Assembly (NCBI GenBank): GCA_026414745.1
Contig: JAOAIK010000040.1
Span: forward strand, 124,001 to 188,000
Length of the DNA: 64,000 nt
Origin: Roseococcus sp.
GTDB taxonomy: Bacteria > Pseudomonadota > Alphaproteobacteria > Acetobacterales > Acetobacteraceae
Direction: 5' to 3'
The notes beneath the pieces are model-generated. The model was not told the origin of the DNA. It did not search any database and saw only the letters and a list, made by a program, of their open reading frames with translations. This document shows, in pieces, positions 49,405-58,112 of the stretch (the first letter of the stretch is position 1; every line of letters starts with the position of its first letter). Made by a program: the position numbers and the translations under genes.

Positions 49405-50011
49405 CGACACCGGGGGCCGCGGCGCGGGGCTGCGGCGCGTCTGCGTCTTCTGCGGCGCGCAGCCGGGGCGCGACCCGCGCCACGCCGCGCTCGCCGCGGC
49501 GCTGGGGCGGGCGATCGCGGCGCGCGGCCTCGGCCTCGTCTATGGCGGGGGCAAGGTGGGGCTGATGGGCATCGTCGCCGATGCGGCGCTGACCGCCGGT
49601 GCCGAGGTGATCGGCGTGATCCCCGAGGCGCTGATGGCGCGCGAGCTCGGCCATGGCGGGGTCACCACCCTGCATGTCGTGCCCTCCATGCACGTGCGCA
49701 AGCAGATGATGAACGACCTCTCCGACGGCTTCGTGGTGCTGCCCGGCGGCATCGGCACGCTGGAGGAGAGCGTGGAGATCCAGTCCTGGGCGCAGCTCGG
49801 CATCCACGGCAAGGGCCTCGTCTATCTCGACCGGGACGGCTACTGGGATCCCTTCTTCGCGCTGCTGGCGCGCATGACCGAGGCGGGCTTCGTGCGCGCC
49901 GAGCACGCCGGCCTCGCGCTGCGCGCCGACAGCCCCGAGGCCGCGCTGGACGCGCTGGCCGCCTGGCGCGCCCCCGGGCTCACGCGCTGGATGAGCGGGA
50001 AGGAGACGTGA
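49397..50011 (+). CDS. LOG family protein (nucleotide 5'-monophosphate nucleosidase)
   Basis: A 204-residue Rossmann-fold protein of the TIGR00730/LOG group. The signatures are GLVYGGGKVGLMGIVADAAL, MHVRKQMMNDLSDGFVVLPG and PGGIGTLEE. Such enzymes release adenine-type bases from nucleoside monophosphates, including cytokinin precursors. GTG 49397 overlaps the MaoC gene; the end overlaps the ribF start by 4 nt. Confidence 0.9.
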   Translation: MPDDTGGRGAGLRRVCVFCGAQPGRDPRHAALAAALGRAIAARGLGLVYGGGKVGLMGIVADAALTAGAEVIGVIPEALMARELGHGGVTTLHVVPSMHVRKQMMNDLSDGFVVLPGGIGTLEESVEIQSWAQLGIHGKGLVYLDRDGYWDPFFALLARMTEAGFVRAEHAGLALRADSPEAALDALAAWRAPGLTRWMSGKET

Positions 50012-50928
50012 TCCACCAGGGCTGGCGCGGCCTGCCGCCCGAGGTGCGGGGCGGGGCGGTGGCGCTCGGCAACTTCGACGGCGTGCATCTCGGCCATGCC
50101 GAGGTGCTGCGCGCCGCCCACCAGGCGCGGCCGGACCTGCCGCTCGTGGCGCTCACCTTCGAGCCCCACCCGCGCGAGCATTTCCGCCCCGACGACCCGC
50201 CCTTCCGCCTCACCCTGCTGCCGGCCAAGGCGGCGGCGCTCGCGGCCCTCGGCGCGCGCGCGGTCATCGCCATCCCCTTCGATGCGGGCTTCGCCGCCCT
50301 CTCCGCCGAGGCCTTCGTGGAGGAGGTGCTGCACCAGGGCCTGGGCGCGAAGCACCTCGCCTGCGGGCCGGATTTCGCCTTCGGCCACCGGCGCGGCGGC
50401 GATGTGGCCTTCCTGCTGAGGGCGGCCGAGGCGCGCGGCATCGGCCTTTCGGTGGTGCCCAAGCTCGCGGATGCCGAAGGGCCGGTCAGCTCCTCGCGCA
50501 TCCGCCGCGCCCTGCAGGACGGCTATCCGGAGCGCGCGGCGGCGCTGCTCGGCCGGCCCTGGGCCATCCGCGGGCCGGTGACGCAGGGCGACGCGCGCGG
50601 CCGGACCATCGGCTTTCCCACCGCCAATATCCCCCTCGGCCGGCATCTGGAGCCGGCGCGCGGCGTCTATGCCGTGCGCGCGCGGCTGCCCGAGGGGCGG
50701 CTGGTGCCCGGAGTGGCCAATATCGGTCGCCGGCCGACGCTCGGGGGCGATCCCGTCTCGCGCGTGGAGGCGCATCTTTTCGACTTCAGCGGCGACCTCT
50801 ACGGCCAGGAGCTGGAGGTGAGACTGCTGCACTTCCTGCGCGAGGAACGCCGCTTCGGGGATGTCGCGGCGCTGTCGGCGCAGATCGCCGCCGATGCGGC
50901 GGCGGCGCGTGCGCTGCTCGGGGCCTGA
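50008..50928 (+). CDS. ribF: Bifunctional riboflavin kinase / FAD synthetase
   Basis: Makes FMN and FAD. 306 residues: N-terminal nucleotidylyltransferase domain with VALGNFDGVHLGHAEVL and SSSRIRRALQDG, C-terminal kinase domain with GRTIGFPTANIPL and GVYAVRARL. GTG start overlapping the LOG gene stop. A GC-rich hairpin (about 50932-50950) without a T-tract follows the stop. ribF upstream of ileS-lspA is a conserved order. Confidence 0.95.
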   Translation: MIHQGWRGLPPEVRGGAVALGNFDGVHLGHAEVLRAAHQARPDLPLVALTFEPHPREHFRPDDPPFRLTLLPAKAAALAALGARAVIAIPFDAGFAALSAEAFVEEVLHQGLGAKHLACGPDFAFGHRRGGDVAFLLRAAEARGIGLSVVPKLADAEGPVSSSRIRRALQDGYPERAAALLGRPWAIRGPVTQGDARGRTIGFPTANIPLGRHLEPARGVYAVRARLPEGRLVPGVANIGRRPTLGGDPVSRVEAHLFDFSGDLYGQELEVRLLHFLREERRFGDVAALSAQIAADAAAARALLGA

Positions 50929-50954
50929 GAGGGCGCGGCCGGGCCGCGCCCGGC

Positions 50955-50983
50955 TTGACCGCCCGCCCGGCGCGTCCGCATAT
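50955..50983 (+). promoter_or_regulatory. Candidate ileS promoter
   Basis: TTGACC (50955-50960), 17-nt spacer and GCATAT (50978-50983; CATATC one base on). It lies in the 175-bp gap between ribF and ileS and would give a leader of about 110 nt. No T-box-like structure was recognised in that leader. Confidence 0.45.
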
Positions 50984-51103
50984 CGCGCCATGGCATGTCC
51001 GCATGGCTGCCGGCGAAGGCCCGGCCCGGCCCTCGACTGACGGCCGGGACCTCATGCGCCTGCCCACCCCATCGCCCCGCGCCCGGCGGGGGACGAGAGC
51101 CCG

Positions 51104-53902
51104 ATGAACGACGCCCCCGACAGCCCGGCCACACCCCCCGCGCGCGACTACCGCGCCACGGTCTTCCTGCCGCAGACCAGCTTTCCCATGCGCGGCGAAC
51201 TGCCCAGGCGCGAGCCGGCGCTGCTCGCGCGCTGGCGCGTGCAGGATCTCTGGGGGCAGCTGCGCGCGCGCGGCGCCGGCCGGCCGAAGTTCGTGCTGCA
51301 CGACGGGCCGCCCTACGCGAACGGCCCGCTGCACATCGGCCACGCGCTGAACAAGATCCTCAAGGACGTGATCAACCGCGCGGCGCAGATGGCGGGCTAC
51401 GACGCCGACTACGTGCCGGGCTGGGACTGCCACGGCCTGCCCATCGAGTGGAAGGTGGAGGAGGAGTACCGCGCGAAGAAGAGGAACAAGGACGAGGTCC
51501 CCGTCCTCGAGTTCCGCGCCGAGTGCCGCGCCTATGCCCGGCACTGGCTCGAGGTGCAGCGCGAGGAGTTCATCCGCCTCGGCGTCGCGGGCGACTGGGC
51601 GCGGCCCTACGCGACCATGGACTTCGAGAGCGAGGCGGCGATCGCCGAGGAGATCGGCCGCTTCCTGATGAACGGCGCCCTCTACCGCGGCCTCCGGCCG
51701 GTGATGTGGAGCCCGGTGGAGAAGACCGCGCTCGCCGAGGCCGAGATCGAATACCACGACCATGTGAGCCCGACTCTCTGGGCGCGCTTCCCGATCCTGC
51801 GCGGCCCCGAGGCCGGCGCGAACGTCGTGATCTGGACCACCACGCCCTGGACCATCCCGGGCAACCGCGCCGTGGCCTATGGCCCCGAGATCGACTACGC
51901 CATCCTCCATGTGGAGGGGGTGCGGGAGGGCAGCCATCTGCGCCTCGGCGAGACGCTGCTCGTGGCGCTGCCGCTGCTGCCGAAGTTCGAGGAGGAGGCG
52001 GGCCTCGGCGCGCACAGCATCCGGCGCGTGATCAAGGGCGCGGCGCTGGCCGGGGCGGTGGCCGCGCATCCGCTGCGCGGGGCGGGCTACGAGTTCGAGG
52101 TGCCGCTGCTGCCCGGCGATTTCGTCACCACCGAGGCTGGCACCGGCTTCGTGCACATCGCGCCCGGCCATGGCGAGGACGACTTCGCGCTGGGCCGCGC
52201 GCATGGCCTGCCGGTGCCCGAGACGGTGAACGACGACGGCACCTTCACCCGCCACGCCCCGGGCTTCGAGGGGCTGCACGTCTTCAAGGCGCATGAGGCG
52301 GTCTATGCCGCCTGCGAGAAGGCGGGCACGCTGGTCGCCAAGGGGAGGCTCACGCACAGCTACCCCCATTCCTGGCGGTCGAAGAAGCCGGTGATCTTCC
52401 GCGCCACGCCGCAATGGTTCATCGCGATGGACGACGCCAACGCGATCCGCGACAAGGCGATGGCGGCCATCGCGGCGACGCGCTTCATCCCCGATTCCGG
52501 GCGCAACCGCATCGGCGGCATGGTCGCCGCCCGCCCCGACTGGTGCATCAGCCGCCAGCGCGCCTGGGGCGTGCCCATCCCCGTCTTCGTCGACCGCCGC
52601 AGCGGCGAGCCGCTGCGCGATGCCGCCGTCATGGCGCGCATCGTGGAGGCCTTCCGCGCCGAGGGGGCGGATGCCTGGTACAAGCCCGGCGCCGCCGCCC
52701 GCTTCCTCGGTGAGGGGCGCAACCCGGCCGACTACGAACAGGTGATGGACATCGTGGACGTGTGGTTCGAGTCCGGCTCCACCCACGCCTTCGTCCTCGG
52801 CCCGCGCGGCCTGCCCTTCCCGGCCGATCTCTACCTCGAGGGCAGCGACCAGCACCGCGGCTGGTTCCAGTCCTCGCTGCTCGAGAGCGTGGGCACGCGC
52901 GGCGTGGCGCCCTTCAAGGCGGTGCTGACGCACGGCTTCGTGCTCGACGAGCAGGGCCGGAAGATGTCGAAGTCGCTCGGCAACGTCACCGCGCCGCAGG
53001 AGGTGGTGGAGCGCTACGGCGCCGACATCCTGCGGCTCTGGGTGATGAACAGCGACACCGCCGAGGATCTGCGCATCGGCAAGAACATCCTCGAGCAGCA
53101 GGCGGAGCTTTACCGGCGCATCCGCAACACGCTGCGCTGGCTGCTCGGCTCGCTGCACGGCTTCGATGCGGCGCGGGAGACGCTGCCCTATGCCGAGCTG
53201 CCAGAGCTGGAGCGCTGGGTGCTGCACCGGCTTTCGGAGCTCGACCAGCGCCTCCGCGGCGCGGTGGCGAGCCATGACTGGACGGGCGTGATGCCCGAGA
53301 TCCACGGCTTCTGCGCCACCGACCTCAGCGCCTTCTACTTCGACATCCGCAAGGACAGCGTCTATTGCGACGCGGTGGCGAGCCCGCGCCGCCGCGCCTG
53401 CCGCACCGTGCTGGACCGGCTGCACCGCTGCCTCTGCGCCTGGCTCGCGCCCATGCTGCCCTTCACGGCGGAGGAGGCCTGGCTCGCCCGCTTCGGCGAG
53501 CAGGCCGAGAGCGTCCACCTGCAGCTCTTCCCCGAGATTCCCGCCGAATGGCGCGATCCGGCGCTCGCGGCGGCATGGGCGCGCATCCGCGAGGCGCGGC
53601 GCGCGGTGACGGTCGAGCTCGAGCGCGCCCGCGCCGCCGGCGAGATGGGATCGAGCCTGCAGGCCGCCCCGGTGCTGGCCCTGCCCGAGGGCGATCTCGG
53701 CCTGCTGGACGCGGCGGGCTGGGCGGAGGTCTGCCTCACCTCGGGCTTCGCGCTGGAGCAGGGGCCCGCCGCCGCGGCCCGCTTCCTCCCCGCGCCCGGC
53801 CGCAAATGCGAGCGCTGCTGGAAGGTGCTGCCCGAGGTCGGCGCCTCCTCCCGCCACCCCGCGCTCTGCCGCCGCTGCGAGGCGGTGGTGGAGGGGGAAT
53901 GA
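51104..53902 (+). CDS. ileS: Isoleucine--tRNA ligase
   Basis: Charges tRNA-Ile. 932 residues, the usual bacterial size. Class I motifs HIGH (77-80, in HIGHALNKILKD) and KMSKS (620-624) are intact. The editing domain contains TTPWTIPGN and GTGFVHIAPGHGEDD. The C-terminal zinc finger CERCWKVLP ... LCRRCEAV completes the protein. ATG 51104 was chosen by the fit to FLPQTSFPMRGELPRREP. The stop overlaps lspA by 4 nt, a widespread ileS-lspA pairing. Confidence 0.97.
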   Translation: MNDAPDSPATPPARDYRATVFLPQTSFPMRGELPRREPALLARWRVQDLWGQLRARGAGRPKFVLHDGPPYANGPLHIGHALNKILKDVINRAAQMAGYDADYVPGWDCHGLPIEWKVEEEYRAKKRNKDEVPVLEFRAECRAYARHWLEVQREEFIRLGVAGDWARPYATMDFESEAAIAEEIGRFLMNGALYRGLRPVMWSPVEKTALAEAEIEYHDHVSPTLWARFPILRGPEAGANVVIWTTTPWTIPGNRAVAYGPEIDYAILHVEGVREGSHLRLGETLLVALPLLPKFEEEAGLGAHSIRRVIKGAALAGAVAAHPLRGAGYEFEVPLLPGDFVTTEAGTGFVHIAPGHGEDDFALGRAHGLPVPETVNDDGTFTRHAPGFEGLHVFKAHEAVYAACEKAGTLVAKGRLTHSYPHSWRSKKPVIFRATPQWFIAMDDANAIRDKAMAAIAATRFIPDSGRNRIGGMVAARPDWCISRQRAWGVPIPVFVDRRSGEPLRDAAVMARIVEAFRAEGADAWYKPGAAARFLGEGRNPADYEQVMDIVDVWFESGSTHAFVLGPRGLPFPADLYLEGSDQHRGWFQSSLLESVGTRGVAPFKAVLTHGFVLDEQGRKMSKSLGNVTAPQEVVERYGADILRLWVMNSDTAEDLRIGKNILEQQAELYRRIRNTLRWLLGSLHGFDAARETLPYAELPELERWVLHRLSELDQRLRGAVASHDWTGVMPEIHGFCATDLSAFYFDIRKDSVYCDAVASPRRRACRTVLDRLHRCLCAWLAPMLPFTAEEAWLARFGEQAESVHLQLFPEIPAEWRDPALAAAWARIREARRAVTVELERARAAGEMGSSLQAAPVLALPEGDLGLLDAAGWAEVCLTSGFALEQGPAAAARFLPAPGRKCERCWKVLPEVGASSRHPALCRRCEAVVEGE

Positions 53903-54414
53903 GCGGGCCGCTGCGCCTCGGCCTCGCCTTCGCCCTGCTGCTGCTCCTGCTCGATCAGGCCAGCAAGTGGTGGATCCTGGAGGTGGTGGAGCTGCCCTTC
54001 CGGCGGAACATCCCCCTGCTCGCGCTGGGGCCCGTGGGGCTCGACCTCACCATGGTGTGGAACCGCGGCGTCACCTTCGGGCTGCTCTCGGGCGAGGGCG
54101 CCTGGAACCAGGCGGCGCTGGGGGGCGTCGCGCTCGCGGTCGCAGCCTTCCTCGTCCACTGGCTGCGCCGGGCGGAGACGCGCCTCGTCGCCCTGGCGCT
54201 CGGCGCCGTCATCGGGGGGGCGGTGGGCAACGTGATCGACCGGCTGCGCTTCGGCGCGGTGGTGGATTTCGTGGATGTGCACGCCTGGGGCTGGCACTGG
54301 TATGTGTTCAACCTGGCCGATGCGGCCATCGTCTGCGGCGTGCTCGCGCTGGTGGGCGATGCGCTGCTGCGGCCGCAGGGCGGCAAGCCCGGCTCGAAGA
54401 AGGAGGCCGCTTGA
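53899..54414 (+). CDS. lspA: Lipoprotein signal peptidase (signal peptidase II)
   Basis: Aspartic protease in the inner membrane that removes signal peptides from diacylglyceryl-prolipoproteins. 171 residues, four transmembrane helices. The catalytic pair is D114 (GNVIDRL) and D141 (FNLADAAI), with LDQASKWW at the N-terminus. It overlaps ileS at the start and the next lipoprotein gene at the end, so its likely substrates are encoded directly downstream. Confidence 0.95.
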   Translation: MSGPLRLGLAFALLLLLLDQASKWWILEVVELPFRRNIPLLALGPVGLDLTMVWNRGVTFGLLSGEGAWNQAALGGVALAVAAFLVHWLRRAETRLVALALGAVIGGAVGNVIDRLRFGAVVDFVDVHAWGWHWYVFNLADAAIVCGVLALVGDALLRPQGGKPGSKKEAA

Positions 54415-54692
54415 TGGCCCGCATCGTCCTCGCCGTGCTGGCCGGGCTGCCGCTCGCCTGCGCCGCCCCGGCCCCGCCGCCGCCCGCCGCCCCGGCCGCC
54501 GCGCCGGGCAGCGTCACGCGCAGCGCCACCCCGGCCCCGGTGCCCGGCGTGGCGGCCCGGCACCTGAGCCCCGTCGAGGGGCCCGGCGTCACCCACCGCG
54601 AGAGCCTGCTGCCCGATGCGGGCGCGCTGGGCAATGCGGGGCTGGACGGTACGCTGCCCGATCTCGCCCGGCCCATGCTGCCGCGCCGATGA
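54414..54692 (+). CDS. Small Pro/Ala-rich predicted lipoprotein
   Basis: A 92-residue protein with a short signal peptide (MARIVLAVLAGLPLACAAP) whose Cys16 is a plausible lipobox cysteine. The mature chain is Pro/Ala-rich and probably disordered, ending NAGLDGTLPDLARPMLPRR. It overlaps the lspA stop (TGATG). I recognise no family. Confidence 0.6.
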   Translation: MARIVLAVLAGLPLACAAPAPPPPAAPAAAPGSVTRSATPAPVPGVAARHLSPVEGPGVTHRESLLPDAGALGNAGLDGTLPDLARPMLPRR

Positions 54693-54747
54693 GGGGCCTC
54701 CGCGCGCCCGCCTTGATCCGGCCGGAAAGGCGGCGCAAGGAGGGATC

Positions 54748-55320
54748 ATGAAGCCCGTCCGCGCCGCCCCCTGTCTGCTCCTGCTCGCCGCCCTCGGCCC
54801 GCTCGCCGCCTGCGGGCCGGAGACCGCGCGCACCATCGGCCTGACGCGCGATGCCCCGGACGAGTTCCAGGTGACGACGCGCGCCCCCCTCTCCATGCCG
54901 CCCATGCTGGGCCAGCTCCCTCCGCCGCGGCCCGGCGCCCCCCGCCCGCAGGAGCTCGCCGCGCGCGACCAAGCCGAGGCCGCCCTCGCCCCCGGCGCCC
55001 TGCTCGGAAACCCGGGCCGCCCCGCCGCCCCCACGGCGGGCGAGCAGGCCCTGCTGGCGCAGACCGGCCGCCCCGCGCCCGCCGACATCCGCGCCACGGT
55101 GGACTCCGAGTCCACCCGCCTGGACCGGCCGAGCCGCAGCCTGGTGGACCGGGTGCTGTTCTGGCAGCCGCCGCCCGAGCCCGGCATCCCCGTGGATCCG
55201 GCGCGCGAGGCGCAGCGCCTGCGCGAGAACGCCGCGCTGGGCCGCGACCCCGGCGACGGGCAGACGCCCATCATCCAGCCGCAGCGCCGCACCCTCTTCA
55301 CCGGCTGGCGCCTCTGGTGA
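54748..55320 (+). CDS. DUF3035 family lipoprotein
   Basis: A 190-residue predicted lipoprotein (LLLAALGPLAACGPE, lipobox Cys about 22). The conserved TRDAPDEFQVTTRAPLSMPP is the DUF3035 signature, typical downstream of lspA in alphaproteobacteria. AAGGAGGG gives a strong ribosome site. Role unknown; the context suggests envelope biogenesis. Confidence 0.88.
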   Translation: MKPVRAAPCLLLLAALGPLAACGPETARTIGLTRDAPDEFQVTTRAPLSMPPMLGQLPPPRPGAPRPQELAARDQAEAALAPGALLGNPGRPAAPTAGEQALLAQTGRPAPADIRATVDSESTRLDRPSRSLVDRVLFWQPPPEPGIPVDPAREAQRLRENAALGRDPGDGQTPIIQPQRRTLFTGWRLW

Positions 55321-55372
55321 GAGGCCGGCCGCCGGCCCTCCCGCCCGCCCCGCCCCGCGCTATATCGGGAGC

Positions 55373-56758
55373 ATGAGGCCCATCCCCCGTCGCACCGCGC
55401 TGAAGGGCGCCGCCGCCACCCTGGCCCTGCCCGCCCTGCCCGCGGCGGGCGCCACGCCGGAGGCCCCGCGCCCCGCGCCCCGCCGGCCCGACGCCCCGCT
55501 CTTCGGTGCCGTCACCTGGACGCTGGCCAACGGGCTGCGCGTGGTGCTGGCCGAGAATCGCCGCGCCCCGGTGGCCGCGCACTACCTCTATGTCGCCGCC
55601 GGCGCGGGCGAGGATCCGGCCGGCCGCTCCGGCCTCGCGCATTTTCTCGAGCACATGATGTTCAAGGGCAGCCCGGCCATCCCCTCGGGCGCCTTCAGCC
55701 GCACCGTGGCGCGCGAGGGCGGGCAGGACAACGCCTTCACCAGCCGCGACGTGACCGGGTATTTCCAGACCGTCGAGGCCTCGCGCCTGCCGCTGATGAT
55801 GCGCATGGAGGCCGACCGCCTCGCCGCTCCCCTGCTGCCGGAGGCGGAGCTGGAGCCCGAGCGCGGCGTGGTGCTGGAGGAGCGCCGCCAGCGCACCGAC
55901 GCCAACCCCCGCGCCCGCTTCCGCGAGGCCTTCGACGCCGCCATGTGGGGCGCCCAGCACTGGCGCGGCCGCCCGCTGATCGGCTGGGAGGAGGACATCC
56001 GCGCCATCACCCGGCAGGACATGGTGGCCTTCCACGCCGCGCACTACGCCCCCGGCAACTGCGTGCTGGTGGTGGCCGGCGATGTGCGCGAGGCCGATCT
56101 GCGCCGCTGGGCCGATGAGTTCTACGGCCCCATCCCCGCCCGGCCCTTCGCCGGCCGCCGCCGCGCCCCGCCGCCTGCCGCCGCCCCGCAGCCTCGCCTC
56201 GAGCGGCGCGACCCCGCGGTGCGCGAGGCGAGCTTCCTCGCCGCCTTCGCCGCCCCCTCGGCGACCTGGGGCGAGACGGCGCTCGCCGACCCGCTGGAGC
56301 TCCTCGCGCATCTCCTCGGCGGCGGGCCGGGGTCGCGCCTGCACCGCGCGCTGGTGGAGGGCGGCCTCGCGGTCACCGCCGGCGCCGCCTATGACGGCGA
56401 CGTGGCGGGGGTGGGCAGCTTCCATCTCTTCGCCACCCCGCGCCCTGGCGTGACGCCCGAACGTCTCGAACAGGCCATCCGCGACGAGGTGGCCCGGCTG
56501 CTCGATCAGGGCGCAAGCGAGGCCGAGCGCGCCCGCAGCCTGCGCCAGCAGACGGCCGGGGCCCTGCTCGCGCTGGACGGGCTGGGCGCGGCGCCGCGCA
56601 TGCTGGGCGGCGCGCTCGCCATCGGCCTGCCGCTCGAGGCGGTCGAGCATTGGCCGCAGCGCCTCGCCGCCGTCACGCTCGACCAGGTGAACCGCGCGGC
56701 GCGGCAGGTGCTGGGCGCGCCCGCGCTCGCCGCCTCCGGCTGGCTGCTGCCCGCATGA
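55373..56758 (+). CDS. M16 family metallopeptidase, catalytic subunit
   Basis: A 461-residue exported zinc peptidase. The N-terminus RRTALKGAAATLALPA looks like a Tat signal. The inverted zinc motif HFLEH is at H90, E93 and H94, with the distal glutamate in the following helix region (PERGVVLEERRQRTDAN). The second half carries the GGGPGSRLHRALVE region of the M16 C-terminal lobe. It pairs with the next gene. TATATC ends 6 nt before the ATG, though GGGAG is also nearby. Confidence 0.92.
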   Translation: MRPIPRRTALKGAAATLALPALPAAGATPEAPRPAPRRPDAPLFGAVTWTLANGLRVVLAENRRAPVAAHYLYVAAGAGEDPAGRSGLAHFLEHMMFKGSPAIPSGAFSRTVAREGGQDNAFTSRDVTGYFQTVEASRLPLMMRMEADRLAAPLLPEAELEPERGVVLEERRQRTDANPRARFREAFDAAMWGAQHWRGRPLIGWEEDIRAITRQDMVAFHAAHYAPGNCVLVVAGDVREADLRRWADEFYGPIPARPFAGRRRAPPPAAAPQPRLERRDPAVREASFLAAFAAPSATWGETALADPLELLAHLLGGGPGSRLHRALVEGGLAVTAGAAYDGDVAGVGSFHLFATPRPGVTPERLEQAIRDEVARLLDQGASEAERARSLRQQTAGALLALDGLGAAPRMLGGALAIGLPLEAVEHWPQRLAAVTLDQVNRAARQVLGAPALAASGWLLPA

Positions 56759-56791
56759 GCCCCGCCCCCTTCGCGCGAAAGCCCCGCTGAC

Positions 56792-58072
56792 ATGTCCGAG
56801 ACGGTGTTCGGGGTGGCGCTGCCGCCCCGCCGCGGCTTCTCCGTGCCCATCCAGATCGTCGAGGCCGCCGGCGTCACCGCCTGGCTGGTGGAGGAGCATT
56901 CCGTCCCCGTGGTCTCGCTCGCCTGGTCCTGGCCGGGCGGGCAGGCCATGGACCCGCCGGGGCGCGAGGGGCTCTCCGGCCTCGCCGCGGGGATGCTGAC
57001 CGAGGGGGCGGGAGAGCTTCCCTCCCTCGCCTTCCAGGACGCGCTGCGCGATGCGGGCATCGGCCTCTCCTTCTCGGCGGGGCGGGACGCCTTCGAGGGC
57101 GGCTTCCGCGCCCTCACCGAGGCGCTGCCCGAGGCGGTGCGCCTCGCGCGGCTCGCCATGTCCGCGCCCCGGCTCGATGCGGAGGCGCTCGCGCGGCTGC
57201 GCGCGCGGGCGGTGCTGGCCGCGCGCCAGCAGCTCGAGACCCCGGGCGGGCTGGCGCGCCGCGCCTTCTGGGAGGCGGGCTTCCCCGGCGCTTCCGCCGG
57301 GCGGCTCAGCACGCCCGAGAGTCTCGCTGCCGTCACCGCCGAGGAGATCCGCGCCGCGCTCGCCGCCCAGCTCCGGCGCGAGGGGGTGCTGGTGGTGGCC
57401 GCCGGCGCGCTGGACGCGGGGGCGCTGCGCGCGCTGCTGGAGGCGCTCTTCGCGCCGCTGCCGGCCGGGGCCCCGCCCGCCCCCGCGCCCCTGCCGCCGC
57501 TCGCGCCCTTCGGCGTGGCCCGCCGGCCCATCGCGGCGCCCCAGTCGAGCCTCGTCTTCGGGCAGGAGGCGCTGCCCCCCGCCGATCCGGACTGGGAGGC
57601 GCAGCAGGTGATGCTGCGCATCCTGGCCGGCGGCGGCTTCACCTCCCGCCTGATGCGCAAGGTGCGCGAGGAGCGCGGGCTGACCTACGGCATCGGCGCG
57701 GGGCTCGAGGTGCTGCTCGGCCGGGCGCTGATCATCGGCGCGGTGGCGACCGAGAACGCCCAGGTGGGCGAGGTGTGGCGGCTGATCCGCGCCGCCTGGG
57801 CGGAGATGGCCGAGGCCGGCCCGACGGAGGAGGAGGTGGCGGAGGCCGTGGCCTTCCTCGCCGGCTCGCTGCCCCTGCAGTTCACCGACAGCCGCCGCAC
57901 CGCCTCGCTGCTCCTCGGGCTGCGCCAGGCGGGCCGCGCGCCGGAGTGGCTGGCCGGGCGGCCGGCGCGCCTCGCCGCGCTCAACCGGGCCGATGTCGCC
58001 CGTGCCGCCGCCCGCGCCCTGCGGCCAGGCGCGCTGGCCCTCGCGGTGGCCGGGGAGCCGCAGGGGCTGTAG
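56792..58072 (+). CDS. M16 family protein, non-catalytic partner subunit
   Basis: A 426-residue M16-fold protein without the HxxEH motif; the matching place reads REGLSGLAAGMLTEG. The C-terminal lobe is well kept (GGGFTSRLMRKVREERGLTYG), which is the substrate-holding part. Such inactive subunits dimerise with the active one encoded directly upstream (33 nt). No signal peptide was seen, which is odd for a partner of an exported enzyme; the true start could lie elsewhere. Confidence 0.9.
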   Translation: MSETVFGVALPPRRGFSVPIQIVEAAGVTAWLVEEHSVPVVSLAWSWPGGQAMDPPGREGLSGLAAGMLTEGAGELPSLAFQDALRDAGIGLSFSAGRDAFEGGFRALTEALPEAVRLARLAMSAPRLDAEALARLRARAVLAARQQLETPGGLARRAFWEAGFPGASAGRLSTPESLAAVTAEEIRAALAAQLRREGVLVVAAGALDAGALRALLEALFAPLPAGAPPAPAPLPPLAPFGVARRPIAAPQSSLVFGQEALPPADPDWEAQQVMLRILAGGGFTSRLMRKVREERGLTYGIGAGLEVLLGRALIIGAVATENAQVGEVWRLIRAAWAEMAEAGPTEEEVAEAVAFLAGSLPLQFTDSRRTASLLLGLRQAGRAPEWLAGRPARLAALNRADVARAAARALRPGALALAVAGEPQGL

Positions 58073-58112
58073 CTTTCCTGCGGTGGACGACGGCGGCCGG
58101 GGGGAGCGGAGC

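Noticed and set aside
50932-50950. GC-rich hairpin after ribF as an intrinsic terminator
   Set aside because: Stem is present, but there is no T-tract and inverted repeats of this size are common at this base composition.
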